In this document: positions 1-6,974 of the stretch, in pieces
Layout: every line of letters begins with the position of its first letter
Numbering within the stretch: the stretch's first letter is position 1
Origin: a virus
Length of the DNA stretch: 45,352 nt
Virus record (IMG/VR): IMGVR_UViG_3300029448_000084
Location: 1-45,352 of that record
Strand: one strand, 5' to 3'
Notes under the pieces: generated by a model
Told to the model about the DNA's origin: nothing
What the model saw: only the letters and a program-made list of their open reading frames with translations
The model's database searches: none
Program-made: the position numbers and the translations under genes

Positions 1-1
1 T

Positions 2-334
2 ACTGAAGGAGCTTTCCTGGTAATTAACAAAGAGACAGGTTCGCTTCATCTTTCTAAGTATCCTAAAGAAGTGTTGCCGTCCCCTAAAGAAAACATCCCT
101 AAACTAAAAACTATTTTAGAAAGCGAACAGTTACCAGAAAGATGTTACAACCCCGAACCTATGGGTAAATCAGGTAACATGAAGCTACCTTTCCAGTGTA
201 GTTACTGTGAATTTAAACATGAATGTTATAAAGACAGTAACTCTGGTGAGGGCTTGAGAACATTTCTTTATAGTTCTGGTCCTGTTTATCTAACAGAAGT
301 GGGTAAAGAACCTAATGTATTTGAATTAAAATGA
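2..334 (+). CDS. Cas4/RecB-like exonuclease, C-terminal part (cut by window start)
   Basis: This is the last 110 codons of the nuclease found complete at 44485-45348. The reading frame runs open from base 2 to the stop at 332-334 and aligns without gaps to the end of the full copy. It keeps the cysteine cluster CSYCEFKHEC. Two residues differ from the end copy: Ser for Ala in the TG-LHLS segment and Ser for Gly in the SN-GEG segment. Nearly all other base differences are silent, so both copies look like functional alleles rather than a decayed duplicate. The stop overlaps the next gene's ATG by 4 bases (ATGA), as in the end copy. The 5' truncation is only the window edge. In the phage this is one gene crossing the contig junction. 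Confidence 0.9.
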   Translation, partial: TEGAFLVINKETGSLHLSKYPKEVLPSPKENIPKLKTILESEQLPERCYNPEPMGKSGNMKLPFQCSYCEFKHECYKDSNSGEGLRTFLYSSGPVYLTEVGKEPNVFELK

Positions 335-756
335 CAAGAAAAACAAGAGGTGCTCCCTCAGTTAAAGCAAAGAGGACAAACCATTTCGCATCAAAACTAG
401 AGAATGATGTGTCTTCTAAACTTCGTAAGATTAAAAAGAAAGTAAAATTTAGTTATCGTTACGAACAAGATAAATTAAATTACGTTTCACTGCACACATA
501 CAATCCAGATTTTACTATAACGAACTATACAGGAACTGTCTGGTTCTTAGAAGTGAAGGGATTTTTCTCAAGTGCAGATAGATCCAAAATGAAGAAGGTA
601 AAAGAAAGTAATCCTGATTTAATTATTCGTATGTTATTTAAAAATGATCATAAAATAGGTAAAAAATGGAGGTGTTCTGATTGGTGTAAGTATAATGGTT
701 TCGATTATGCTTTCACAGATCATGGTGGTCCTCCAGAGGAGTGGTTCCATGATTAA
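331..756 (+). CDS. T7-like endonuclease I (Holliday junction resolvase)
   Basis: This 141-residue protein matches T7 gp3 endonuclease I in length (149 aa in T7) and in its catalytic layout. E24, D60 in YNPDF, and E74 with K76 in EVKG correspond to T7 E20, D55, E65 and K67. The family resolves Holliday junctions and branched DNA, and degrades host DNA during infection. The N-terminus is strongly basic, as expected for DNA binding. Its start overlaps the stop of the exonuclease (ATGA), which implies coupled translation in the recombination/replication block. The first 8 bases of this gene also recur at the window end (45345-45352), confirming gene order across the junction. The function is assigned from motifs and neighbourhood and is well supported. 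Confidence 0.92.
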   Translation: MTRKTRGAPSVKAKRTNHFASKLENDVSSKLRKIKKKVKFSYRYEQDKLNYVSLHTYNPDFTITNYTGTVWFLEVKGFFSSADRSKMKKVKESNPDLIIRMLFKNDHKIGKKWRCSDWCKYNGFDYAFTDHGGPPEEWFHD

Positions 757-785
757 GAATATTCAAAATAAAAAGTGTATGACCT

Positions 786-1553
786 ATGGTTACTAAGTTA
801 ATCATCCCCGACAGTCATGCACACCCTGACTTCAATAATAAGCGGTTTGAATTACTAGGTCATTTAATGAAAGACCTTCGACCAGATATTGTTATTGATC
901 TGGGAGACAGTGCAGATATGGTGTCTCTTTGTTCTTACGAGAAAGGTACTAGATCCTTCGAAGGTAGAAGATACAAGAAAGATATCGACGCTTATTTAGA
1001 TGCTCAAGATAAGATGTGGCACCCTGTAAAAACTATTCTAAACAGAACCTGGCAACCCAAGAAGTATAGGTTGATTGGTAACCACGAGCAAAGAATAGAG
1101 AAGATTGGTTACTACGCTCCAGAGTTAACTGATGTAGTCTCCCTAAAAGATTTAGATGACGAGAAAAGATACGATGTCATTGTCCCTTATTCAGGTAGTA
1201 CTCCCGGTCATATTATTATTGAAGGTGTAACTTATGCACACTATTTCACGTTTAACAAAAAAGGGTTTGCGCCTGGTGGTGTCCATGTTTCGAACACTTT
1301 GGGAACTAAGTATCATGCTTCTTGCACTATGGGTCACGATCATCGGTTTGATTATAAGCGTATCAATCACCCTGCTTCTGGCAAGCATATTCATGCTTTG
1401 GTCGCTGGTGTATATGTTGATTATGACATGCCGTATGCTGGTCTCACACAAACTGACTGGGCCAGAGGCGTAGTAATTAAACATAACTGCTCTCGTGGTT
1501 CTTATGATTTAGAGTGGGTTAGTTTAGAAAGACTAAAACAAACTTATGGTTAA
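786..1553 (+). CDS. calcineurin-like metallophosphoesterase
   Basis: The 255-residue protein carries the metal-binding motifs of the calcineurin-like phosphoesterase fold in order: D9-S-H11, G-D41-S-A-D, G-N99-H100-E101, and GHDH at 183-186. These residues bind two metal ions that hydrolyse phosphomono- or phosphodiesters. The substrate cannot be told from sequence. Phages carry such enzymes as possible nucleases or phosphatases, and this one sits between endonuclease I and the ATP-grasp ligase. No signal peptide is visible, so it is probably cytoplasmic. The start at 786 has a weak ribosome site, but an earlier ATG at 779 runs into a stop after five codons, so 786 is the best choice. It may take part in recombination, or in the amidoligase pathway as a phosphate-removing step; both are inference. 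Confidence 0.85.
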   Translation: MVTKLIIPDSHAHPDFNNKRFELLGHLMKDLRPDIVIDLGDSADMVSLCSYEKGTRSFEGRRYKKDIDAYLDAQDKMWHPVKTILNRTWQPKKYRLIGNHEQRIEKIGYYAPELTDVVSLKDLDDEKRYDVIVPYSGSTPGHIIIEGVTYAHYFTFNKKGFAPGGVHVSNTLGTKYHASCTMGHDHRFDYKRINHPASGKHIHALVAGVYVDYDMPYAGLTQTDWARGVVIKHNCSRGSYDLEWVSLERLKQTYG

Positions 1554-1562
1554 GGAAACAAA

Positions 1563-2402
1563 ATGACTTACGCAATTCTGAGAGACAAGAAGTATGCCTC
1601 CGGCAGAGGCCTTGGGGTAGGCTTAAAGGGTGTGTTTGTAGAGCCCAGGGGTAGGCGTCCTAAAAATGATAGGACTCTTTTGAACTGGGGTTGTGTCAAA
1701 AGGCCTGAGTGGCTGCCTCAGTTTGAGGGTTTAGTTTTAAACGACTTTGATTCTGTAGCCGCGGCTAGTAATAAGTTAGAAAGTTATAGATTATTTTCTA
1801 TGCACGAAGTGCCTACTCTAGACTTTACTACCGAGTTAGCTCTAGCTCAAGAATGGCTCCGCGAAGGTAATCGAATCTTTGCCCGCACTAAATTAAATGC
1901 TAGTCAAGGGGCAGGCATTACCATCTTTGACAACGAGGAAGCGCTAGGTCTTTGTCGTGCCCCCCTCTTCGTTAAGGAGTATAAAAAGAACAGGGAATAC
2001 CGCGTCCATGTTCTTAATGGCGAGGTTATTGACTTTGCTCAGAAGCGTAAGATGGGTGATGTCAGACTGGCTGACAATAATATTAATGAAGTAGATCCGT
2101 CTATTAGAAATCATGATAATGGGTGGGTGTTTACTAAGTCACGAATTGATAGACACGAAGATATCGATAACGTTGCTATCGCCGCAGTACAGGCCTTGGG
2201 TTTAGACTTCGGTGCTGTTGATGTCCTAGCTAAATGGAAACTATCTAAAGAAGCAAACGAACATGGGGGTAAGAACGCGCTAGAGTTAAAGTCTGCCGTT
2301 GTCTGTGAAGTGAACACCGCCCCTTCTTTATCTGCTAAGTCTACTTTAGACAATTACATTCGTGCCTTTAAACAATACGAAAGACAGGAAAATGTTAAAT
2401 GA
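1563..2402 (+). CDS. ATP-grasp carboxylate-amine ligase
   Basis: This 279-residue protein has the sequence pattern of ATP-grasp enzymes (RimK/glutathione synthetase-like). Residues 105-122 (RIFARTKLNASQGAG) form the nucleotide loop. FVKEY at 136-140 and REYRVHV at 144-150 give adenine and phosphate contacts. D220 and CEVNTAPSL at 248-256 provide metal ligands. The family activates a carboxylate as acyl-phosphate and joins it to an amine or thiol. Phage ATP-grasp genes often occur with amidoligases, glutamine amidotransferases and gamma-glutamyl cyclotransferases (Iyer and colleagues, 2009), and this genome has that set at 34518-40355. It therefore probably acts in the same peptide-tagging or modification pathway although it is encoded about 7 kb further along the circular map. 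Substrate unknown. The start follows AAGGAA with good spacing. Confidence 0.85.
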   Translation: MTYAILRDKKYASGRGLGVGLKGVFVEPRGRRPKNDRTLLNWGCVKRPEWLPQFEGLVLNDFDSVAAASNKLESYRLFSMHEVPTLDFTTELALAQEWLREGNRIFARTKLNASQGAGITIFDNEEALGLCRAPLFVKEYKKNREYRVHVLNGEVIDFAQKRKMGDVRLADNNINEVDPSIRNHDNGWVFTKSRIDRHEDIDNVAIAAVQALGLDFGAVDVLAKWKLSKEANEHGGKNALELKSAVVCEVNTAPSLSAKSTLDNYIRAFKQYERQENVK

Positions 2403-2565
2403 TTTGATTAAAAAAATATTGGATGGTTATGGAAGAGACTTAGATGAACTGCTTAATACTTTAGACTTTGGGGGTTCCTCTGAAGAATATCTTATTAAAC
2501 TACTAATCGAAGAAGGTTTTATAAATGAAGAGTCTCACCCCGAGTTATTTAGAGGAGAAGATTAA
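2392..2565 (+). CDS. small acidic hypothetical protein (57 aa)
   Basis: The start chosen is the ATG at 2392, which follows GACAGGAAA and overlaps the end of the ATP-grasp gene by 11 bases. A longer in-frame form from 2362 lies wholly inside the upstream gene and has no ribosome site. The product is acidic and leucine-rich, with a helix-like pattern of LNDLIKKILD and LDELLNTLD near the N-terminus. No domain is recognised. The tight overlap suggests translational coupling. It is the last gene before the GC-rich patch. Confidence 0.6.
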   Translation: MLNDLIKKILDGYGRDLDELLNTLDFGGSSEEYLIKLLIEEGFINEESHPELFRGED

Positions 2566-2617
2566 TGCGAAGCAGTATGCGGCCAAGGAAAAGGCCCGGA
2601 AAGGAAAAACACGATGA
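2525..2617 (+). CDS. possible lysine/alanine-rich micro-ORF (30 aa)
   Basis: An ATG at 2525, 8 bases after GAAGG, opens a 30-codon frame inside the end of the previous gene. The tail (NAKQYAAKEKARKGKTR) is basic and alanine-rich, typical of small phage DNA-binding or packaging peptides. A competing frame at 2565-2666 (33 codons, beginning MRSSMRPRKRPGKEK) has a stronger GAGGAG ribosome site 7 bases upstream. Only one of the two is likely to be real, and sequence alone does not decide. I slightly favour this one because its composition is more protein-like. Confidence 0.3.
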   Translation: MKSLTPSYLEEKINAKQYAAKEKARKGKTR

Positions 2618-2658
2618 AGAATTTAGAGGGCTCAGGCCTGTAATGAAGGAATCTTCCG

Positions 2659-2784
2659 ATGATTGAAGGGCTGCTGCTGATGATAGTTCTAATGGCATCA
2701 ATTGTTGCGTTTAAGGAGTACCTGGCGCGCGAAGCCGGGCTGAAGCCCTGCCTGCGCATCAAACCCCAAAGACGTATACGCTGA
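2659..2784 (+). CDS. small membrane peptide (41 aa)
   Basis: The frame begins at an ATG 8 bases after GAAGGA. It encodes an N-terminal hydrophobic helix (residues 3-18, LLLMIVLMASIVAF region) followed by a basic tail rich in Arg and Lys. The predicted topology is a single membrane segment with a cytoplasmic positive tail. Codon use is GC-rich (CTG, CGC, GCC), unlike the neighbouring phage genes, and fits the imported patch it lies in. It could be a small host-derived membrane peptide or a minor lysis protein. Its last codons overlap the operator-like repeats of the next promoter. Confidence 0.35.
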   Translation: MIEGLLLMIVLMASIVAFKEYLAREAGLKPCLRIKPQRRIR

Positions 2785-2822
2785 ACCGTATATTGACATT
2801 TTATGCGCTCAAGCGTATATTG
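2773..2822 (+). promoter_or_regulatory. consensus sigma-70 promoter with repeated operator sites
   Basis: TTGACA at 2793-2798 and TATATT at 2816-2821 are separated by 17 bases. The near-identical 12-mers AACCGTATATTG (2784-2795) and AAGCGTATATTG (2811-2822) overlap the -35 and -10 boxes. TATACGCT at 2775-2782 is the exact inverse of AGCGTATA at 2812-2819. This is the expected layout of a promoter repressed by a dimeric XRE-family regulator, and the gene immediately downstream begins like an XRE repressor. The expected transcript start is near 2828. Confidence 0.7.
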
Positions 2823-2843
2823 GAGTGAGAAAGGAGTGCTGTC

Positions 2844-3080
2844 ATGGACTCATATATTGCCCGATCTTCCAAGCAAGTAGGCGCAGCTTTGCGCTCCTTG
2901 CGCAAGCAAGCAAAGCTCACTCAAACCGAGCCTGAACCCGAGGTGCTGTATCGTCGTATGGATGGGCTAAGCTCTTTCTACTACAGCGAAACAGAACACA
3001 AACAGATGTCGGAAAGTACACAAGCGCTTTTCGAACGCGTTCTTGTCTTACCAGACATTACTAAACTGGAGAAATTATAA
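2844..3080 (+). CDS. truncated/chimeric XRE (HipB-like) repressor fragment
   Basis: Residues 1-26 (with SKQVGAALRSLRKQAKLTQTE) match the beginning of HipB-type helix-turn-helix antitoxins, which usually read QLGxxLRxxRKxxGLTQxEL. The match stops right after TQTE, before the recognition helix. The remaining 50 residues look unrelated and contain MSESTQALFERVLVLPDITKLEKL-type sequence more like phage protein. AAGGAG at 2831-2836 lies 7 bases before the ATG. The usual helix-turn-helix length (about 55 residues) is therefore not completed, and DNA binding is doubtful. I read this as a junction between captured bacterial DNA (promoter plus repressor start) and an older phage gene end. An assembly chimera is the main alternative. 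Confidence 0.5.
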   Translation: MDSYIARSSKQVGAALRSLRKQAKLTQTEPEPEVLYRRMDGLSSFYYSETEHKQMSESTQALFERVLVLPDITKLEKL

Positions 3081-3398
3081 ATGTTAAGATTTAAAGACAA
3101 CAATGTAAGAGTAACAGAGATCAGACCGCAGCTACTGCTCGGCATTACTATGGTGTATTCTGTTTATGAAGCATATGGGTACGATTGTATCATCACATCA
3201 CTTAATGACAGCACCCACAGTAAAACCTCTTTACATTACTCAGGATCTGCCGCTGATTTTAGGATCAAAAATTTAGACGGCTATGATAAGGACGCCGTAA
3301 TTCAAGAAGTCTTAGATCTTTTTAAAGATCACCCAGACTTTGACTGTATCTTAGAAGCTACTCATATTCATTTGGAATACCAACCTAGAAAAGACTGA
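3081..3398 (+). CDS. M15-type peptidase, candidate endolysin
   Basis: This compact 105-residue protein has the zinc site of the M15/VanX D-Ala-D-Ala peptidase fold: S-x-H52-x-x-G-x-A-x-D59 (SLHYSGSAADF), then E92-x-x-H95-x-H97 (EATHIHLEY). Such enzymes cut peptide bonds in cell-wall stems, and small M15 domains serve as endolysins in many phages. There is no signal peptide or membrane segment, so release would need a holin; two holin candidates are encoded at 7605-7910 and 18646-18816. It lies directly after the truncated repressor gene with no gap (TAA then ATG). Its place within the nucleotide-metabolism block rather than beside the virion genes is unusual for a lysis gene. The fold is assigned with good confidence and the lysis role is inferred. 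Confidence 0.75.
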   Translation: MLRFKDNNVRVTEIRPQLLLGITMVYSVYEAYGYDCIITSLNDSTHSKTSLHYSGSAADFRIKNLDGYDKDAVIQEVLDLFKDHPDFDCILEATHIHLEYQPRKD

Positions 3399-3403
3399 GG
3401 TAA

Positions 3404-3610
3404 ATGGAACACCAAGAAGCTAAAGCTAAGAGAGCTTTGAAACTAAAGACACAGAGACGAAGAAATAATATGGCCAAGACCTTGTACGAAGACAAAACGT
3501 ATCGGGAAAGAGCCGTAAAAATTAAAAAACATAAAAAAGATAAACATAAAAAAAGAATTTACGATGAAATGGAAAATGATATTGACCAAACCTTTAAGAG
3601 AATCTATTAA
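3404..3610 (+). CDS. lysine/arginine-rich hypothetical protein (68 aa)
   Basis: The gene starts after GAGGTAA with proper spacing, 5 bases past the peptidase stop. The product is very basic (RRRNN, KKHKKDKHKKR), with no membrane segment and no recognised domain. It may bind nucleic acid. Its last 47 bases overlap the start of nrdA in another frame, so its translation probably helps to load ribosomes on nrdA, which has only a weak site of its own. Confidence 0.65.
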   Translation: MEHQEAKAKRALKLKTQRRRNNMAKTLYEDKTYRERAVKIKKHKKDKHKKRIYDEMENDIDQTFKRIY

Positions 3611-5324
3611 CTTAACCCCTTTAGGAGAAAATATCTGGGAAAAAATGTTTAGGGTGGACGAGGAAACAAAAGAGCAATCTTATTGGAGGACTTGTTTACA
3701 CTATGCAGATGACAGAGCACACGCAGAGAGACTATACCGATATGTTCAGCGACACTGGTTCATGTTCTCCACCCCCCTACTTTCTAATGGTGGTACTTCT
3801 CGTGGCCTGCCTATTAGTTGTTTTTTAAACACAGTAGAAGATAGCACCGAAGGCATCCTCAAAACTTATGATGAGAACGCCCACCTCTCTCGTATTGGTG
3901 GAGGACTGGGAACAGATTGGTCTCAGGTCAGATCGTTCGGATCGTCAACATCTGTTGGTAATATCTCTTCTGGTATTATTCCTTTCATTAAAGTTCTTGA
4001 TAGTATTTCTTTAGCTTTCGATCAAGGGGCTACCCGTAGAGGAAGTACAGCAGTTTTCTTGGATGTTTCCCACCCTGAAATTGAAGAGTTCCTAGATATG
4101 AGGAAGCCTTCTGGTGGGGATTTTAATAGGAAAGCTTTGAACCTACACGCAGGAGTGAACATCTCTGATGAATTTATGAAGGCTGTCAAGTATGATTTCC
4201 CCTTCAACCTAACTGATCCAAATTCTAAAGAGATCACTAAGACAGTCAGCGCCCGCATGTTATGGCAAAAACTCTTAGCCACTAGACAGGCAACAGGCGA
4301 GCCTTATCTTATCTTTTTAGATAAAGCCAATGAACTCATGAATCCCTACCTAAAAGAACAGGGTAAAAAGATTAGGCAATCTAACCTATGTACTGAGATT
4401 TTCCTACCCACTGAGCCAGACTACACTGCTGTTTGTTGTTTGAGCAGCTTGAACCTAGCTAAGTTTACAGAGTGGCAGGGAGAGGCAGAATCTTTTATTG
4501 AAGACTTAATTAGGATGTTAGACAATGCCTTAGAAAAGTTTGCTGAGGCGGAGAACCCCGCTTTAAGACATGCTCGCGCTTCCGTCTTGAACGAAAGGTC
4601 TATTGGCCTGGGCACTATGGGATGGCATTCCTTCTTACAACAAATAGAGATTCCTTTCGAGAGTGCTTCGGCTATCGCTTGGACTAATAAGATATTTAAA
4701 ACTATTCGGCAGAACGCAGTCAAGGCTAGTAAGGTATTGGCAAAAGAAAGAGGCGAACCAGAGGGAATTAAAGGTTCTGGTATGCGCAATGCACACCTGT
4801 TGGCCATTGCCCCTAATGCTACATCCTCTAACATGTGCGGCGAAGTTTCTCCTGGTGTGGAACCCTTCTCCTCTAACTACTATACGAAGAAAACTAAAGC
4901 AGGTACTAGTTTCTTTAAGAACCCTAATTTATTTAAGTACATTCCAGAGGACGACACAGAAACTTGGAAGTCTATTTTAAACCATGAGGGTTCCGTTCAA
5001 CATCTAGATCACTTAGATCCCAAGATTAAAGAGGTTTTTAAAACAGCTTATGAAATTAACCAGGATTGGATTGTGGAGCAAGCACAACATAGGCAAAATT
5101 GGTTGTGTCAAGGACAGTCTATTAACTTATTTTTTGAAGAGGACGCTGATCCTTCAGTTATTAATCAAGTCCATTTTAATGCGTGGGCGAAAGGGCTCAA
5201 ATCCGTGTACTACTACAGAAATAAATCTCTTAGACGAGCAGAAAATATTAGTGTGGAACAAAAACGGAACTTAAAAGAAGAATTGGAATTTAATAATGAC
5301 GAATGTATCGCTTGTGAAAGCTAA
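3564..5324 (+). CDS. nrdA: class I ribonucleoside-diphosphate reductase, alpha subunit
   Basis: The 586-residue protein is a compact NrdA. The radical-site residues are all visible: C86 (PISCF) and C291 or C292 form the redox pair, N274-C276-E278 (NLCTEI) is the thiyl site, and two of the adjacent tyrosines 549-551 (VYYYRN) carry the radical transfer. The C-terminal CIAC (C581, C584) receives electrons from glutaredoxin or thioredoxin. There is no N-terminal ATP-cone, so overall activity control by dATP should be missing, as is common in phage enzymes. It reduces ribonucleotides to deoxyribonucleotides for phage DNA together with NrdB at 5727. The start at 3564 has a weak ribosome site; an in-frame ATG at 3576 is a close alternative. 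The end overlaps mazG by 29 bases. Confidence 0.95.
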   Translation: MKWKMILTKPLRESINLTPLGENIWEKMFRVDEETKEQSYWRTCLHYADDRAHAERLYRYVQRHWFMFSTPLLSNGGTSRGLPISCFLNTVEDSTEGILKTYDENAHLSRIGGGLGTDWSQVRSFGSSTSVGNISSGIIPFIKVLDSISLAFDQGATRRGSTAVFLDVSHPEIEEFLDMRKPSGGDFNRKALNLHAGVNISDEFMKAVKYDFPFNLTDPNSKEITKTVSARMLWQKLLATRQATGEPYLIFLDKANELMNPYLKEQGKKIRQSNLCTEIFLPTEPDYTAVCCLSSLNLAKFTEWQGEAESFIEDLIRMLDNALEKFAEAENPALRHARASVLNERSIGLGTMGWHSFLQQIEIPFESASAIAWTNKIFKTIRQNAVKASKVLAKERGEPEGIKGSGMRNAHLLAIAPNATSSNMCGEVSPGVEPFSSNYYTKKTKAGTSFFKNPNLFKYIPEDDTETWKSILNHEGSVQHLDHLDPKIKEVFKTAYEINQDWIVEQAQHRQNWLCQGQSINLFFEEDADPSVINQVHFNAWAKGLKSVYYYRNKSLRRAENISVEQKRNLKEELEFNNDECIACES

Positions 5325-5727
5325 TGAAGATTTTGAAAAATTTAAAGAAGTAAGTAAAAATTTCTTACACAAGACAAAAACATTTAAATCTTTCTTTGAT
5401 GACTTCTATGCCTTACAAGAATTAATCTTTTTAATTAACGAACAGAAAGGCTTCTGGCAAGAGCAGGAAAATCCTCTTGTTGTACCTACTAAGCTTGCAC
5501 TTATTGTGAGTGAAGTGTCTGAAGCTTTGGAGGCACACCGTAAGGAGGGGTTTGATGGCGGCAGCCACCCCGCAGGTAACTTAGGTGAGTTCTCTTATGA
5601 ACTAGCAGATGTCTTTATCCGGTTGCTAGACTTAGCAGAAGCTTGTGGTGTCGATCTTATCCACGCAGTTTATGATAAGCTATCTTATAATCTAGATCGC
5701 AAACATAAACACGGAAAAAACTATTAA
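5296..5727 (+). CDS. MazG-like nucleotide pyrophosphohydrolase
   Basis: This 143-residue protein shows the all-alpha NTP pyrophosphatase motif: E73-x-x-E76 (SEVSEALEAHR), followed by E102-x-x-D105 (YELADVFIRLLDLAE), which binds magnesium. MazG-type enzymes hydrolyse (d)NTPs to monophosphates, and in phages are thought to adjust nucleotide pools. Some MazG proteins were proposed to act on ppGpp. The N-terminal 50 residues precede the domain and are not recognised. It sits between nrdA and nrdB and overlaps both (29 bases and 1 base), so the three are translated as one unit. Confidence 0.88.
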   Translation: MTNVSLVKANEDFEKFKEVSKNFLHKTKTFKSFFDDFYALQELIFLINEQKGFWQEQENPLVVPTKLALIVSEVSEALEAHRKEGFDGGSHPAGNLGEFSYELADVFIRLLDLAEACGVDLIHAVYDKLSYNLDRKHKHGKNY

Positions 5728-6689
5728 TGGCTACAACAACAGAGCGCAGTCATTATAAACCTTTCGATCACCCTTGGGCTTTCGATGCTTTCGTACAACA
5801 AAATAAAATGCACTGGTTGCCGGAAGAAGTTCCTCTTTCTGAGGACATCCTAGACTGGAACAAAAGATTAACAGAAGGTGAGAAGGATCTACTAACACAG
5901 ATCTTTCGTTTCTTTACTCAAGGTGATGTGGACATCGCTAAAGCTTACTGCGAAGAATACATTCCTTTGTTCAAGAAGCCCGAACTAAGAATGATGTTAA
6001 TGTCTTTCGCTGCTATGGAAGCTGTTCACATCCATGCTTACTCCCTTCTACTAGATACTGTAGGTATGCCAGAGTCTGAGTATCAGGCCTTCCAAGAATA
6101 CGAAGAGATGGTCAACAAGCATAACTATCTGTTCGAAGGTAATTCTTCTGAGCTACAAAAGATTGCTAAGTTCTCTGCTTTCGGGGAAGGGCTGCAATTA
6201 TTTTCTTCGTTTGCCATCTTGCTAAATTTTGCGAGACATGGTAAAATGAAGGGTATGGGGCAGATTGTTACCTGGTCCATTAGAGATGAAACTCTTCATG
6301 TAGAAAGTATGATCAAGTTATTCCATGAGTACCTAGATGACAATATGAAACTGTGGAATGATGAGACTAAAGCTCGTATCTACCAAACCTGTAGGGATAT
6401 GGTAGAACTAGAAGACACCTTCATTGACTTAGCTTTCAATGTGGTGGGTGAATTAGAAGGACTAACCAAAGAAGAGGTAAAAGATTATGTAAGATACCTA
6501 GCAGATAGAAGACTTCTTCAATTAGGTTTAAAACCTAACTATAAGATACAAAAAAATCCCCTACCATGGATGGAGGAGATGTTAAACGGCGTAGAACACG
6601 CAAACTTTTTTGATATCAGAGCCACAGAATATTTTAGGTCTGGCTCTTTTGATGGTTCTTTTGATTTTTTAGAAAAGGAAAGTGAATAA
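5727..6689 (+). CDS. nrdB: class I ribonucleoside-diphosphate reductase, beta subunit
   Basis: The 320-residue protein has all di-iron ligands of a class Ia/Ib small subunit: D67, E98 and H101 (MEAVHIHAY), E154 (GEGLQLF), and E188 and H191 (RDETLHVE). Y105 lies four residues after H101, exactly where the radical tyrosine (Y122 of E. coli) is expected, so this should be a tyrosyl-radical enzyme. It generates the radical used by NrdA. The start codon overlaps the mazG stop by one base (TAATG). Confidence 0.95.
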   Translation: MATTTERSHYKPFDHPWAFDAFVQQNKMHWLPEEVPLSEDILDWNKRLTEGEKDLLTQIFRFFTQGDVDIAKAYCEEYIPLFKKPELRMMLMSFAAMEAVHIHAYSLLLDTVGMPESEYQAFQEYEEMVNKHNYLFEGNSSELQKIAKFSAFGEGLQLFSSFAILLNFARHGKMKGMGQIVTWSIRDETLHVESMIKLFHEYLDDNMKLWNDETKARIYQTCRDMVELEDTFIDLAFNVVGELEGLTKEEVKDYVRYLADRRLLQLGLKPNYKIQKNPLPWMEEMLNGVEHANFFDIRATEYFRSGSFDGSFDFLEKESE

Positions 6690-6690
6690 T

Positions 6691-6972
6691 ATGAAAAAAT
6701 TTGATCACCCAGTTACCCTAGCTCTTTACTTAGAAACAGATCAGGGAATTTACCCTATGAAATTTGATAGGGTTTCGGCTTTAGATGTCCAACTCGACGA
6801 TGTAGGTTGTGCTGAAGTCTTTATTCAGTACGAACAAGGCTTTGCTACATTCTTCCAAAACATTGTCGGGTATGCTGTCATCGATCCTGTGGAAGTGGTA
6901 GAATGGGATGAGACCGAAGAGTCCAACGTCATTGACCTGACTGTTGCAAGCGACGACGACACGATTCAGTAA
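6691..6972 (+). CDS. hypothetical protein (93 aa)
   Basis: The ATG at 6691, 10 bases after AAGGAA, is preferred over an in-frame GTG at 6682 that overlaps the nrdB stop. The protein is acidic, with an aspartate/glutamate-rich C-terminus (VEWDETEESN, ASDDD). The pattern is mainly beta-strand and no family is recognised. Being placed between nrdB and thyX, 2 bases before the latter, it is co-transcribed with the nucleotide genes. Confidence 0.7.
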   Translation: MKKFDHPVTLALYLETDQGIYPMKFDRVSALDVQLDDVGCAEVFIQYEQGFATFFQNIVGYAVIDPVEVVEWDETEESNVIDLTVASDDDTIQ

Positions 6973-6974
6973 CA

